A DNA stretch of 48,408 nucleotides from Clostridia bacterium (GCA_017501255.1 JAFVXE010000033.1:1-48408); one strand, 5' to 3'. Shown: positions 8,010-16,361, counted from the stretch's first letter. Translations and numbers: made by a program. Notes: generated by a model from the sequence alone, not told the origin.

Positions 8010-9356
8010 ATGAACACTGCACCGAAAAAGAATCCTCCTGTACTGGATAAAGAACTGACCGAAGCGCTCAAAGCCACTCCCTCCCGCTTCTGGAAGCGCC
8101 TGACCCACAACTGGGGCTGGAAACTGTTGAGCCTTCTGTTGGCCGTCTGTCTCTGGGCCGGATTGATCACCCAGGATCCCAACCTGACCCGGGAACGCCG
8201 CTTCACCGATGTGCCCATCACCCTGACCAATCAGGAGACCCTGCGCCGCAACGGCCTGATCGTCCTGTCCGGTCTGGAAGAGGACAATCTGCGGCTGGAA
8301 TCCTTCCGGGCTGAGGTGCCCCAGCGCTATTTCGACAGCGTTACCGTTGCCAACTTTAATCCCCGCATCGATCTGAGCCGCATTACGGAAACCGGCGAAC
8401 AGGAAATCAAGATTTCCTTCACCAACTCTTCCACCTACGGCAATGTGGAAGCCTCCACACCGGCCACCCTGCCCATCGTGGTGGATGAATATGTGACCAA
8501 CTACCGTGTGCCTGTCTCACTGAACATCATCGGCGATTATCCTGCCGGTTTCTATGCCTCCACCCCTATCGTTGACCCCGGCACCATGGCCGTCAGCGGC
8601 CCCAAGAGCCTGGTGGATCAGGTGGCAGGCATTCGTGCCAATCTGGATCTGACGCTTCTCAGCGCCCGGGCAGGCACCACCCGTCTGGCGCTGCCGCTGT
8701 ATTTTGTGGATGCTGCCGGAAACATCATCGAAAGCGATCTTCTGGAAGCTGCCAGCGCCAGCACTGTGCTGCGCACCGTTACCGTGGAGCAGAAGCTCTA
8801 CCAGAGCAAGCGGGTCAAGGTAGCCGACGCCGCCCTGATACAGGGCGAACCCGCCGAGGGCTACCGCATCGCCGGCATCACCGCCACCCCCACCACCATG
8901 CTGGTGGCAGGCGATGAAAAAGCGCTGGAAACCATTCTGCAGCTGTTTGCCGAAGCCCCCGTCAACGTGGAAGGCGCCACCGAGACCTTCACCACCGAGG
9001 TACATCTTCGCAAACCGGCGGACTTGGTGCACCTTGGCAGCACATCCATCACCGTATGTGTGAAGATTGAGCCCATCATCATCAGCCGCAGCTTTGAAAA
9101 TGTCCGTGTGCAGGTGGATCATCTGCCTTCCTATCTGCGTGCCATCCTCAGCCAGAAGAATCTGGATGTGACCGTTACCGGCCCCATGCTGGAAGTGAAT
9201 GCCCTGCGTGCCTCTCAGGTACGTGCTTTTGTGGATGCCAGCGGTCTGGAAGCCGGCGAGCACAGCATGATGGTGCAAACGGATGCGGAAAGCGATAATG
9301 CTTACCTCTTCACCATGAAAGCCGACCCGGAAACCATTACCCTTACACTGGATTAA
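8010..9356 (+). CDS. cdaR: YbbR-domain regulator CdaR
   Basis: 448 aa. One N-terminal transmembrane helix (about 38-52, WKLLSLLLAVCLWAGLI) is followed by an extracytoplasmic chain of tandem YbbR repeats, seen as recurring VTGP/VSGP-type turns and PVSLNI- or VEPI-type strands. CdaR proteins bind CdaA and modulate its output. The start overlaps the AGGAGGGA ribosome site at the end of cdaA (1 nt between stop and start), indicating coupling. Confidence 0.9.
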   Translation: MNTAPKKNPPVLDKELTEALKATPSRFWKRLTHNWGWKLLSLLLAVCLWAGLITQDPNLTRERRFTDVPITLTNQETLRRNGLIVLSGLEEDNLRLESFRAEVPQRYFDSVTVANFNPRIDLSRITETGEQEIKISFTNSSTYGNVEASTPATLPIVVDEYVTNYRVPVSLNIIGDYPAGFYASTPIVDPGTMAVSGPKSLVDQVAGIRANLDLTLLSARAGTTRLALPLYFVDAAGNIIESDLLEAASASTVLRTVTVEQKLYQSKRVKVADAALIQGEPAEGYRIAGITATPTTMLVAGDEKALETILQLFAEAPVNVEGATETFTTEVHLRKPADLVHLGSTSITVCVKIEPIIISRSFENVRVQVDHLPSYLRAILSQKNLDVTVTGPMLEVNALRASQVRAFVDASGLEAGEHSMMVQTDAESDNAYLFTMKADPETITLTLD

Positions 9357-9375
9357 CCCCTGAAAGGAGACCGCC

Positions 9376-10410
9376 ATGAACGGACTGGCCAATGCCATCC
9401 TGACGCTGCTGCTCAGCTGGCTGCGCATCATCATCAATCGCATATGGTCAGCGGTGAACAGCGAAACCGGCGGCCATTTTCTGGAATTCCTGTCCAAGCA
9501 CTGGCCGATGATTCTGCTGGTGCTGGCCATTGGTGGGTTCCTTGTGGACAAGCTCATCTATTTGATTCGCTGGCGGCCCTTCCGTGTACGGCGCTATCGC
9601 CGGGAACAGCGGACCATGGAGGAGGACTACGGGCAGGAGGGTTACTGGCCGGAGCCGGTGGATTACCGCAGCGCCTATATGCCCCCCGTTGATCATCCGC
9701 CCGTGGAGCCGCAGCCGGAAGAACCCGTCTATTGGGACGAAGCCGCCTACAACCCTGCGGCCTATGATGCCCCGGCCGACCCAGCAACCGTCTACAGCAC
9801 CGCCCCCGCAGAGCAGACCGCCATTTATGCCCGTCCGTCTGTGGATCACAGCGCCTATCGTCCCCCGATGGAAAACATCGAGCCTGTTTTTGACGAGCAG
9901 ACAAACTGGGTCAACGATGATCTGCTGCTGGGCGATCCGGCTTATCAGCAACCCGCCGCTGCCCAGCCCGTATCCCAGCAATATATGCAGGATGTGCAGG
10001 CCGGTTTCGCCCGTCCTGTGCAGCCCGAACAGCTGTATGCCCCGCCGGCGCAGGCCTACGCCCCTGTGCAGCAATCCACGCCCCAGGAAGCGCAGCCTGT
10101 GCATCCCGGCCTGGATGTGGATCTTTTGCGCCGCAATATGGGCCTTGCCCATACCGGCGAGCCGCTGGAGGAGCCTCCCTACAGAGAGGAAGAGCCGGTG
10201 GAAGTTGCTTTCACGCCCTTTACCCAGAAAGTGGACCCGGAACCCGCCAAGAAAAACCGCAATCCTTTCCTGAACCTGATGCGGCTGGTGGGGGATGACG
10301 ATGCCAAACCCAGCATCCGTGACCTGCAAAGCAGCGTGGATGTACGGGAGGCTTTCCGGGAACCCGTTTATCCCCAACCCCTGTACCGAAACGAGGATGA
10401 TCCCGTATGA
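9376..10410 (+). CDS. Unknown membrane protein with long Pro/Tyr/Gln-rich tail
   Basis: I do not recognise a family for this 344-aa protein. Two hydrophobic segments (about 6-22 and 44-64) are followed by a strongly basic stop-transfer stretch (RWRPFRVRRYRRE, 66-78), so the C-terminal 260 residues are probably cytoplasmic. That tail is low-complexity and rich in Pro, Tyr, Ala, Gln and acidic residues, with repeated YxPP-like patterns. It ends in a short basic-hydrophobic patch (KKNRNPFLNLMRLVGDD) that looks like a binding motif. ATG 9376 follows AAAGGAG by 8 nt, 19 nt after cdaR; the stop overlaps the next start (ATGA). Position suggests a link to c-di-AMP or envelope homeostasis, by inference only. 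Confidence 0.75.
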   Translation: MNGLANAILTLLLSWLRIIINRIWSAVNSETGGHFLEFLSKHWPMILLVLAIGGFLVDKLIYLIRWRPFRVRRYRREQRTMEEDYGQEGYWPEPVDYRSAYMPPVDHPPVEPQPEEPVYWDEAAYNPAAYDAPADPATVYSTAPAEQTAIYARPSVDHSAYRPPMENIEPVFDEQTNWVNDDLLLGDPAYQQPAAAQPVSQQYMQDVQAGFARPVQPEQLYAPPAQAYAPVQQSTPQEAQPVHPGLDVDLLRRNMGLAHTGEPLEEPPYREEEPVEVAFTPFTQKVDPEPAKKNRNPFLNLMRLVGDDDAKPSIRDLQSSVDVREAFREPVYPQPLYRNEDDPV

Positions 10411-11102
10411 TTCCAACCCGCTATACCATTCTGGTGGGCAACTACGGCAGCGGCAAGACGGAACTGAGCCTTGCCCTTGCCATGGAGATGCGCCGCCGTG
10501 AGCCGGACAGCCGCATTGCGCTGGTGGATCTGGATATTGTGAACCCCTACTTCCGCAGCGCAGAGCAGGGCGAGCTGCTCCGTCAGCACAACATCGAGGT
10601 ATTCATGCCTTCCTTCGCCATGAGCACGGTGGACATCCCCGCACTGCCCGCCAACATCATGGCGGTTTTTGAGCAGCCCTTTGACCGGGTCATTATCGAT
10701 GTGGGCGGCGACGACACCGGCGCTACTGCGCTGGGCCGGTATGCGCCCCAGCTGACGGCCCGCCGGGAGGAGATCACCATGCTGTATGTGGTCAATCCTT
10801 TCCGGCCTCTCAGCGGCACCGAAGAAGATATTGCAGAATTGTTCAGCCTCATCGGGCAGAAAGCCCGCATCACCCCCGATGCGCTGGTGAACAACGCCAA
10901 TCTGCAGGAGCACACCATCGCACAGGATGTGGTGGAAGCGCAGGAACTGCTGGAAAAGGTTTCTCAGCGGCTGAACCTGCCCATCGCCTTTGCTGCCGGT
11001 CTGCCCCGTTTGAAGGATGAACTGCCCCCTGCCATGCAAGAGACCTATTTTGCCTTTACGCCCATCATGAAACCCGATTGGCTGGTGGATAGCGATGAGT
11101 GA
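10407..11102 (+). CDS. ParA/MinD-like P-loop ATPase of unknown role
   Basis: 231 aa. Walker A is GNYGSGKTE (about 11-19). ALVDLDIVNPYFR follows (the SIMIBI switch region, similar to D-x-D-NPYFR in related ATPases), and a Walker B-like strand VIIDVGGDDTG sits near residue 95. The fold matches the MinD/ParA/CobQ class, but the signature Lys of deviant Walker A motifs (KGGxGKT) is missing, so this is not a standard ParA. Its start overlaps the stop of the membrane protein by 4 nt, and its C-terminus overlaps the methyltransferase gene by 8 nt. It may act on the membrane protein encoded upstream (inference). Confidence 0.8.
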   Translation: MIPTRYTILVGNYGSGKTELSLALAMEMRRREPDSRIALVDLDIVNPYFRSAEQGELLRQHNIEVFMPSFAMSTVDIPALPANIMAVFEQPFDRVIIDVGGDDTGATALGRYAPQLTARREEITMLYVVNPFRPLSGTEEDIAELFSLIGQKARITPDALVNNANLQEHTIAQDVVEAQELLEKVSQRLNLPIAFAAGLPRLKDELPPAMQETYFAFTPIMKPDWLVDSDE

Positions 11103-12480
11103 CTGCTATCCCCTGCCGCAAGCCTTTGTCCGCCGTATGCAGGAGCAGCTTGGCCCTGATGCGGCGGCCTATTTTGCTGCCATGGAGGAGCCATGGCATC
11201 GGGGCCTTCGCCTGAATCCCGCAAAGCCCCTGCCGGAGGATCATCCGCTGCATGGCGACCTGCTGGAGCCGGTTCCATGGCACAAGGGCGGCTGGTATCT
11301 AAGCAATGACAGCGCCTTGGGAGCGCATCCTCTCCACGAGGCAGGAGCCTACTATATTCAGGAACCCAGCGCCATGACCGCCGTCAGCGTGCTGAACCCG
11401 CAGCCCGGGGAACGGGTGCTGGATCTGTGTGCGGCTCCCGGCGGCAAAAGCACGCAGATTGCTGGGCTGCTGGCTGGCGAGGGCCTGCTGGTCTGCAACG
11501 AACCCGTACCCAGCCGGGCCAAGATTCTGAGCCGGAACATCGAGCGGATGGGCGTCAGCAACGCCTTGGTGGTATCCGCTGACCCGGATCAGCTCTGTGC
11601 CAGATGGCGCAACTGTTTCGATGCCATTCTGGTGGATGCCCCCTGCAGCGGCGAGGGGATGTTCCGCCGCCACCCGGAGACCCGTCTGGAATGGGACGAA
11701 CAGTCCCCCGCCGGATGCGCCGCCCGGCAGACCCGCATTCTGAATGCAGCCGTCCAGATGCTCAAGCCCGGCGGGCGGCTGGTATACAGCACCTGCACCC
11801 TGAACCTGGTGGAAAACGAGCAGGTGGTGGAAGGGCTGCTGGCGGAGCATCCCGAGCTTTCTGCCGTTGCTTTTTCCCTGCCCATCAGTGCAGATGCAAA
11901 CGCTGCCGTGATGGAAGCCCCGGAGGGGATGCTGCACCTGTACCCTCACCAATTCAAGGGGGAGGGACATTTTGTGGCGCAGGTGCGGAAAGCCGCCGAG
12001 GATGTTTCGGATGACGATTCCATTGCTGCTGATGCGACTGACTTCCTGCCTGCCGCCCAGCAGCTGGCCAAGCCTGACAAGCCCATGCTGGCTGCATATA
12101 CCGCTTTCTGTAAAGCCTTTGGCGGCGATCTGCCCGATGGAAACGCCCAGTTCGGCGATATGCTGATTTCAGCGCCGGACTTGCCGCCCCTGAAAGGTCT
12201 GAAAGTGCTCCGGGCGGGTTTGCAACTGGGCAGCATGAAGGGCAAGGTGTTCATGCCCGACCATGCGCTGGCCATGGGACTGCCGGTGGACGGCGCTTAT
12301 CCTGCCGTGGCGGTGAACGAAACGCAAGCCGCTGCCTACCAGCGGGGCGAAACGTTGCCTGCTCCGGAGGGGATCAGCGGGTATTGTCTGGTCACCTTGG
12401 ATGGACTGGCTTTGGGTTTTGGCAAGGCCAGCGACGGACAGGTGAAGAATCACTATCCCAAGGGGCTCAGGAGAGGGTAG
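11095..12480 (+). CDS. RsmF/NOL1-type RNA cytosine-C5 methyltransferase
   Basis: 461 aa. It methylates cytosines in rRNA (or tRNA) using SAM. Visible: N-terminal RNA-binding region, SAM motif VLDLCAAPGGKST (about 109-121), motif IV VDAPCSGEGMF with Cys near 184 and motif VI YSTCTLN with the catalytic Cys near 234. A C-terminal extension (about 310-461) resembles the RsmF/PUA-like tail. This length and tail favour RsmF over RsmB. The ATG lies inside the preceding gene (8-nt overlap) without a strong ribosome site, indicating coupling. A bidirectional terminator follows. Confidence 0.9.
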   Translation: MSDCYPLPQAFVRRMQEQLGPDAAAYFAAMEEPWHRGLRLNPAKPLPEDHPLHGDLLEPVPWHKGGWYLSNDSALGAHPLHEAGAYYIQEPSAMTAVSVLNPQPGERVLDLCAAPGGKSTQIAGLLAGEGLLVCNEPVPSRAKILSRNIERMGVSNALVVSADPDQLCARWRNCFDAILVDAPCSGEGMFRRHPETRLEWDEQSPAGCAARQTRILNAAVQMLKPGGRLVYSTCTLNLVENEQVVEGLLAEHPELSAVAFSLPISADANAAVMEAPEGMLHLYPHQFKGEGHFVAQVRKAAEDVSDDDSIAADATDFLPAAQQLAKPDKPMLAAYTAFCKAFGGDLPDGNAQFGDMLISAPDLPPLKGLKVLRAGLQLGSMKGKVFMPDHALAMGLPVDGAYPAVAVNETQAAAYQRGETLPAPEGISGYCLVTLDGLALGFGKASDGQVKNHYPKGLRRG

Positions 12481-12485
12481 ATTGC

Positions 12486-12524
12486 AAAACCGCCGCATGA
12501 TGAAAATCATGCAGCGGTTTTTTC
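12486..12524. terminator. Bidirectional terminator
   Basis: CCGCCGCATGAT/ATCATGCAGCGG forms a hairpin with a GAAA loop and one mismatch. It has AAAA before it and T6 after it, and lies between the convergent methyltransferase and ribbon-helix-helix genes. Confidence 0.85.
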
Positions 12525-12536
12525 GATTGATTGTGG

Positions 12537-12725
12537 TTATTGGTTTTCTGATTCTTCCAGTTTGATTTCGCCAAATTCCTTTTCGTACTGCGCAATGAAT
12601 TTCTGCATCAGACGAATAAGCTGCGAATTGGCAGAACGGCCTTCATAGGTGCAAACGTAACGAAACTTTGCCAATATCTCGCCATCCACACGCAAGCCAA
12701 AATGTTTCTCGTTTGCCTTATCCAT
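12537..12725 (-). CDS. Small ribbon-helix-helix-like protein
   Basis: 62 aa. The sequence KHFGLRVDGEILAKFRYVC, then EGRSANSQLIRLMQKFI, matches the Arc/MetJ pattern: a short beta strand, then two helices with the conserved S-x-N-S turn before helix B. An acidic tail follows. ATG 12725 follows GGAGG by 5 nt; the in-frame TTG at 12737 is upstream of that site. It is divergent from the SLOG gene, with two inverted repeats between, so it may repress one or both promoters (inference). Confidence 0.75.
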   Translation of the reverse strand: MDKANEKHFGLRVDGEILAKFRYVCTYEGRSANSQLIRLMQKFIAQYEKEFGEIKLEESENQ

Positions 12726-12757
12726 TGCTGCCTCCAAAATAAATTCATGACAACTTT

Positions 12758-12804
12758 ATTTTAGACTCATTTTCTGATATAATTCTAAAATGGACTTATA
12801 TCAG
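12758..12804. promoter_or_regulatory. Two interleaved inverted repeats over an extended -10 promoter
   Basis: Repeat 1 is ATTTTAGA (12758-12765) with TCTAAAAT (12784-12791), 18 bp apart. Repeat 2 is CTGATATAA (12774-12782) with TTATATCAG (12796-12804), 13 bp apart. Both are perfect. The left arm of repeat 2 overlaps an extended -10, TGATATAAT (12775-12783), which would drive the SLOG gene. This is a natural operator for the adjacent ribbon-helix-helix protein. Confidence 0.65.
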
Positions 12805-12839
12805 CTCCATAATAACTCCATTAAATTGAAGGTAGCGAT

Positions 12840-13307
12840 ATGAATCGAACGTGCACCTGCTGTTTTACAGGCCATCGAGACCTGCCCCCGTCTGAAATCG
12901 AAACCATACAAAAAAGCCTGCGCCAGCAGGTGGAAACCGCCATCCACGACGGCTACCGACACTTCCTCTGCGGCATGGCAAACGGCGCAGACCTGCTTTT
13001 TGCCCAAGTGGTGGCTGAGTTAAAATCGCAATATCTCATCACGCTGGAAGCTGCCATCCCCTATCAGGCGCGCCTGCAATCCAACAATCCAGTCTTTCGG
13101 CAATTGCTTCCAGCCTGCGATATCATCAAAGTCCATTCCCCCATTTATCACGGCGGCTGCTATCAGAAGCGCAACCGCTATATGGTGGAGCATTCTTCCC
13201 GTATCATCGCCGTCTACAACGGAGAGGAACAAGGCGGCACTCATGCGACCTTGCAATATGCCCGCCAGCAGAACCTATCCCTTTTCATCATTCCATGCAC
13301 AAAATAA
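12840..13307 (+). CDS. SLOG-fold (DUF1273/YpsA-like) protein
   Basis: 155 aa. It begins CTCCFTGHRDLP, the hallmark of the DUF1273 group of the SLOG superfamily. CGMANGADLLFAQ (about 43-55) follows, and NRYMVEHSSRIIAVYNGEEQGGTHATLQYA near 115-145 completes the nucleotide/ligand-binding fold. SLOG proteins bind nucleotides or nucleotide-derived signals; some members work in stress or defence systems, and the cellular role of this subgroup is unclear. It is preceded by an extended -10 promoter and a GAAGG ribosome site. It is divergent from a small DNA-binding protein. Confidence 0.8.
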   Translation: MNRTCTCCFTGHRDLPPSEIETIQKSLRQQVETAIHDGYRHFLCGMANGADLLFAQVVAELKSQYLITLEAAIPYQARLQSNNPVFRQLLPACDIIKVHSPIYHGGCYQKRNRYMVEHSSRIIAVYNGEEQGGTHATLQYARQQNLSLFIIPCTK

Positions 13308-13343
13308 CCCGCCCTGCGGAAATCATCCGCAAGGCGGGTTTCA
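13306..13343. terminator. Bidirectional terminator
   Basis: AACCCGCCCTGCGGA pairs with TCCGCAAGGCGGGTT (one internal mismatch). It overlaps the SLOG stop region and lies 16 bp from the convergent acyl-CoA synthetase stop. AAAAT precedes it and TTTCAT follows. Confidence 0.8.
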
Positions 13344-13358
13344 TCATCTGCAAACCTT

Positions 13359-15512
13359 TTACAGATACAAATTCATCAGCACAGCGTCGTAATCCACGCC
13401 GTCCACCCGCAGGAACCGCTTGAAGGTACCCACGTTTTCGAAGCCCCACTTGTTGCACAGGGCAATGGCGGCGGTGTGGTCGGTACGGATCTGCACTTCC
13501 AGTACCTCGATGCCGTTCTGCTTGGCATGGTCGATCAGCTTGCCCAGCATCTGGGTGCCGATGCCCCGGTGCCAGTACTTTTTCTTCACGGACAGGGACA
13601 GGGAGGCACGGTGGCTGAGGCGGGCTTTGGGAGAAACCTTCATGGCAGCCAGCGTGGCGATTTCCTCGCCCATGGTGCCAAGAAGCATTACGCTCTTCTC
13701 GCCAATGTTGGCGATATACGCCTGCTCGCTTTCCACGGTCATATCATCGAAATCATCTGCGCCGAAGGTCAGGTTGTCGCTTTCGCCGCCAATCTGGTTC
13801 AGGTAAGCCAGCAGGGCTTCCGCATCCTCTTTGGCCACATGGCGCACATTCAGCTTCTCTGCGCTGCCCATGGAGTCGCCGCTGCGGATCAGCTTGCGCT
13901 GAATCTTGCCGGAAACCGTCTTGGGCAGTTCGTCCACAAATTCCACAATGCGGGGATATTTGTAGGGAGCTGTCACTTTCTTGACGTGCTTTTGCAGTTC
14001 CTTCTTGAGTTCCTCGCTGGGCAGGTAGCCCTTGGTGAGCACAATGGTAGCCTTGACCACCTGACCACGCTCGGGATGAGGCACGGCAGTGATGGCGCAT
14101 TCCAGCACGGCAGGGTGGGTCAGCAGAGCACTTTCCACCTCAAAGGGGCCGATGCGGTAGCCGGAGGATTTGATCACGTCATCGCTGCGGCCGATGAAGT
14201 TGAAGTAGCCGTCCACATCGCGCCAAGCCATGTCGCCGGTGTGGTACAGGCCATCATAGAACACGGCGTCCGTCTGCTCCTGATTGCGGTGATAGCCAAG
14301 GAACAGACCTGGCGGGTGACCCTTGTCCAGCCGGATGACGATCTCGCCCTCCACACCGTCTTCCACATCGTTGCCTTCCGCGTCCACCAGCGCGATATCA
14401 TACGCCGGGGAGGGGCGACCCGTGGAGCCGGTCTTGGGCTCCATCCACTTGCTGGTCATCAGCAAAGGCGTGGTCTCGCTCTGACCGAAGCCTTCGTGGA
14501 TCTTGATGCCAGTGGCTTCCAGGAAGCGGTCATATACTTCGGGGTTCAGGGGTTCGCCGGCGCAGTTGGCCCAGCGCAGGCTGCTCAGGTCGTAGGCCGC
14601 CAGATCTTCCTTGATCATGAAACGGTACACGGTGGGCGGCGCACAGAAGGCCGTTACCTTGTACTTTTCCAGCATGGCGAGCATATCGGCAGCGATAAAG
14701 CGGTCGAAGTCATACACAAACAGGGTGGCGCCGCAGATCCACTGACCGTACAGCTTGCCCCAGCCCGCCTTGGCCCAGCCGGTATCCGCCACGGCAATAT
14801 GGATGTCGCCATCGCTCACATTGTGCCAGTAATAGGCCGTCACGGTCTGGGCGATGGGATAGGTCCAGCTGTGGGCTGCCATCTTGGGCATGCCGGTGGT
14901 GCCGCTGGTGAAGTACATCAGCATGATGTCATCATTCTTGGGCAGCTCGGCAGGCTTCTCCCAAACGGGGGAGGCAGCTTCCATCTCCGCATCAAAGTTG
15001 ATGAAGCCTTCGCAATCGCCAAGGGTGAAGAGGCAGGCCAGCGTATCACAATCCTCGGCAGAAGCCAGCACATGGCTGCGGACTTCATCCTCCTCCACGC
15101 AGATGATGGCCTTGGCGCTGGAGGCCTGCACACGGTAGACAATATCCTTCTTTTGCAGCTGGGCGGTAGCGGGAATCAGCACGCAGCCCACCTTGAGCAA
15201 AGCCACAGCGGCAACCCAGTACTGCCAGCGGCGCTTAAGCATCAGGATGACCGGGTCGCCCTTTTTCAGGCCATGGGCGGCGAATACATTGGCAGCCTTG
15301 TCGCTCAGGCGGGAGATCTCGCCAAAGTTGAAGCGGCGCTCGTTGCCCTTCAGGTCAGCCCAGATCAGCGCAGGCTTTTCCGGGGAGATACGGGCGTATT
15401 CATCCACAATGTCGTAAGCAAAATGAAATTGCTCCGGCACATTGAGGATAAAATTCTTCTCAAAATCCTCTTGGGAACACAGATCCGTCCGGATATAACG
15501 ATCTGCAAGCAT
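13359..15512 (-). CDS. Medium-chain acyl-CoA synthetase fused to GNAT acetyltransferase
   Basis: 717 aa. Residues 1 to about 545 are an AMP-forming acyl-CoA synthetase of the medium-chain/AcsM type: YFTSGTTGMPK (200-210), EGFGQSETT (about 340), YHTGD, and the C-terminal catalytic Lys in TVSGKIQRK (about 536). Residues about 555-717 form a GNAT domain with the acetyl-CoA loop HRGIGTQMLGKLIDHA (about 650-665) and a typical C-terminal strand ending CNKWGFENVGTFKR. GNAT enzymes such as AcuA and Pat switch off acyl-CoA synthetases by acetylating that Lys; here both are one chain. Self-control is one reading, transfer of the acyl group to an amine another. ATG 15512 follows AAAGGAG. It lies 38 nt after an XRE-cupin regulator in the same operon. 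Confidence 0.88.
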   Translation of the reverse strand: MLADRYIRTDLCSQEDFEKNFILNVPEQFHFAYDIVDEYARISPEKPALIWADLKGNERRFNFGEISRLSDKAANVFAAHGLKKGDPVILMLKRRWQYWVAAVALLKVGCVLIPATAQLQKKDIVYRVQASSAKAIICVEEDEVRSHVLASAEDCDTLACLFTLGDCEGFINFDAEMEAASPVWEKPAELPKNDDIMLMYFTSGTTGMPKMAAHSWTYPIAQTVTAYYWHNVSDGDIHIAVADTGWAKAGWGKLYGQWICGATLFVYDFDRFIAADMLAMLEKYKVTAFCAPPTVYRFMIKEDLAAYDLSSLRWANCAGEPLNPEVYDRFLEATGIKIHEGFGQSETTPLLMTSKWMEPKTGSTGRPSPAYDIALVDAEGNDVEDGVEGEIVIRLDKGHPPGLFLGYHRNQEQTDAVFYDGLYHTGDMAWRDVDGYFNFIGRSDDVIKSSGYRIGPFEVESALLTHPAVLECAITAVPHPERGQVVKATIVLTKGYLPSEELKKELQKHVKKVTAPYKYPRIVEFVDELPKTVSGKIQRKLIRSGDSMGSAEKLNVRHVAKEDAEALLAYLNQIGGESDNLTFGADDFDDMTVESEQAYIANIGEKSVMLLGTMGEEIATLAAMKVSPKARLSHRASLSLSVKKKYWHRGIGTQMLGKLIDHAKQNGIEVLEVQIRTDHTAAIALCNKWGFENVGTFKRFLRVDGVDYDAVLMNLYL

Positions 15513-15550
15513 CAGTTACCAAACTCCTTTAGTGCGGCTATAATAGGCCC

Positions 15551-16105
15551 TTACGGGATCACGATCGCAAGGAAATGCACCGGTTCCTCGCCCACAGCCT
15601 GCATGGCATGGGGATAGCGGGAATCGTAGTACACACTGTCGCCGGGGGAGAGCACGATGTCGTGCTTGCCAATGACCAAGCGCAGGGAACCGGAGAGGAT
15701 GTAGTCAAACTCCTGTCCATCGTGGCTGTTGGGCTCCAGCTTCTTGTTCACATCCGGCGGCACGGTGACATACATGGGCTCGATCTTGCGATTCATGAAG
15801 TTGTATGCCAGGTTTTTGTACACATACTGGTCGTGGCAGTTGACCTCGCGGCCCTTGCTGGCCCGGGTGACGCTGAGCACGTTGAGGCGGGGCGTCTCGC
15901 CGGTGAGCAGCTCGGTCATGTCCACATGGAACACTTCGCCCAGCTTTACCAGAAAGCTGATGGGCATATCCTCTTCGCCGCTTTCATATTTGCGGTATTC
16001 TTCTACGGGTACCTCCAGAGCTTCTGCCATTTCCTCGACGGTGTAGTCCGAGATTTCTCGAAGATCCAGAATTCGCATGGCAACCTGCTTCACAGTATCG
16101 GACAT
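15551..16105 (-). CDS. XRE-family regulator with cupin domain
   Basis: 184 aa. The N-terminal helix-turn-helix (about residues 8-65) has the XRE pattern ISDYTVEEMAEALEV, then EYRKYESGEEDMP. The C-terminal cupin (about 105-184) shows EPNSHDGQEFDYILSG and the GDSVYYDSRYPHAM strand. This architecture senses a small molecule and regulates adjacent metabolism genes. ATG 16105 follows AAGGAGG by 10 nt. It precedes the acyl-CoA synthetase-GNAT gene, so it probably controls that operon, perhaps in response to an acid or acyl-CoA (inference). It is transcribed from a promoter at 16361-16333 with a long structured leader. Confidence 0.88.
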   Translation of the reverse strand: MSDTVKQVAMRILDLREISDYTVEEMAEALEVPVEEYRKYESGEEDMPISFLVKLGEVFHVDMTELLTGETPRLNVLSVTRASKGREVNCHDQYVYKNLAYNFMNRKIEPMYVTVPPDVNKKLEPNSHDGQEFDYILSGSLRLVIGKHDIVLSPGDSVYYDSRYPHAMQAVGEEPVHFLAIVIP

Positions 16106-16160
16106 AGCGGATGCGCCTCCTTTTGGCTCAAACAGAGCGATGATAATCAATGTGTGGGGT

Positions 16161-16256
16161 GCAGGGGCCTCTTAGGCCCCTGCCGGAGCGCGAGGCAGAG
16201 CCTCGCAACCCAGCGCCGCAGCGCAAAAGCGCAAGCATTGCGAGCGCCAAAGGCGC
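16161..16256. repeat. GC-rich array of perfect hairpins
   Basis: Four perfect inverted repeats lie in a row: 16161-16183 (10-bp arms GCAGGGGCCT, 3-nt loop), 16190-16206 (7-bp GCGAGGC, loop AGA), 16221-16232 (GCGC, loop AAAA) and 16244-16256 (GCGCC, loop AAA). No T run follows in either direction. It lies in the 5' leader of the XRE-cupin operon. It could be a dispersed REP-like element or a structured leader RNA. Confidence 0.7.
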
Positions 16257-16332
16257 AAGAAATGCGGCTATACTCGCCACTTGCATCTCGTCGTTTTTCC
16301 ATATACATTTCCGTACAAAATGCAACGACAGC

Positions 16333-16361
16333 ATCATACCAAAAACCCGCCGCAAGGGCAA
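16333..16361 (-). promoter_or_regulatory. Likely SigA promoter of the XRE-cupin/acyl-CoA synthetase operon
   Basis: On the minus strand TTGCCC (16361-16356) and TATGAT (16338-16333) are 17 bp apart, just beyond the holA stop. It gives a leader of about 220 nt that contains the hairpin array. Confidence 0.55.

Noticed and set aside
15539..15544. Plus-strand TATAAT between the XRE-cupin and acyl-CoA synthetase genes
   Set aside because: No plus-strand gene follows; chance match in a 38-bp gap.
13476..15617. Long plus-strand frame antisense to the acyl-CoA synthetase
   Set aside because: Same reason: it mirrors a motif-complete gene, is His/Gly/Ala-rich and lacks any known domain.
16161..16256. 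CRISPR array
   Set aside because: The repeat units differ in sequence and length and no unique spacers separate them.
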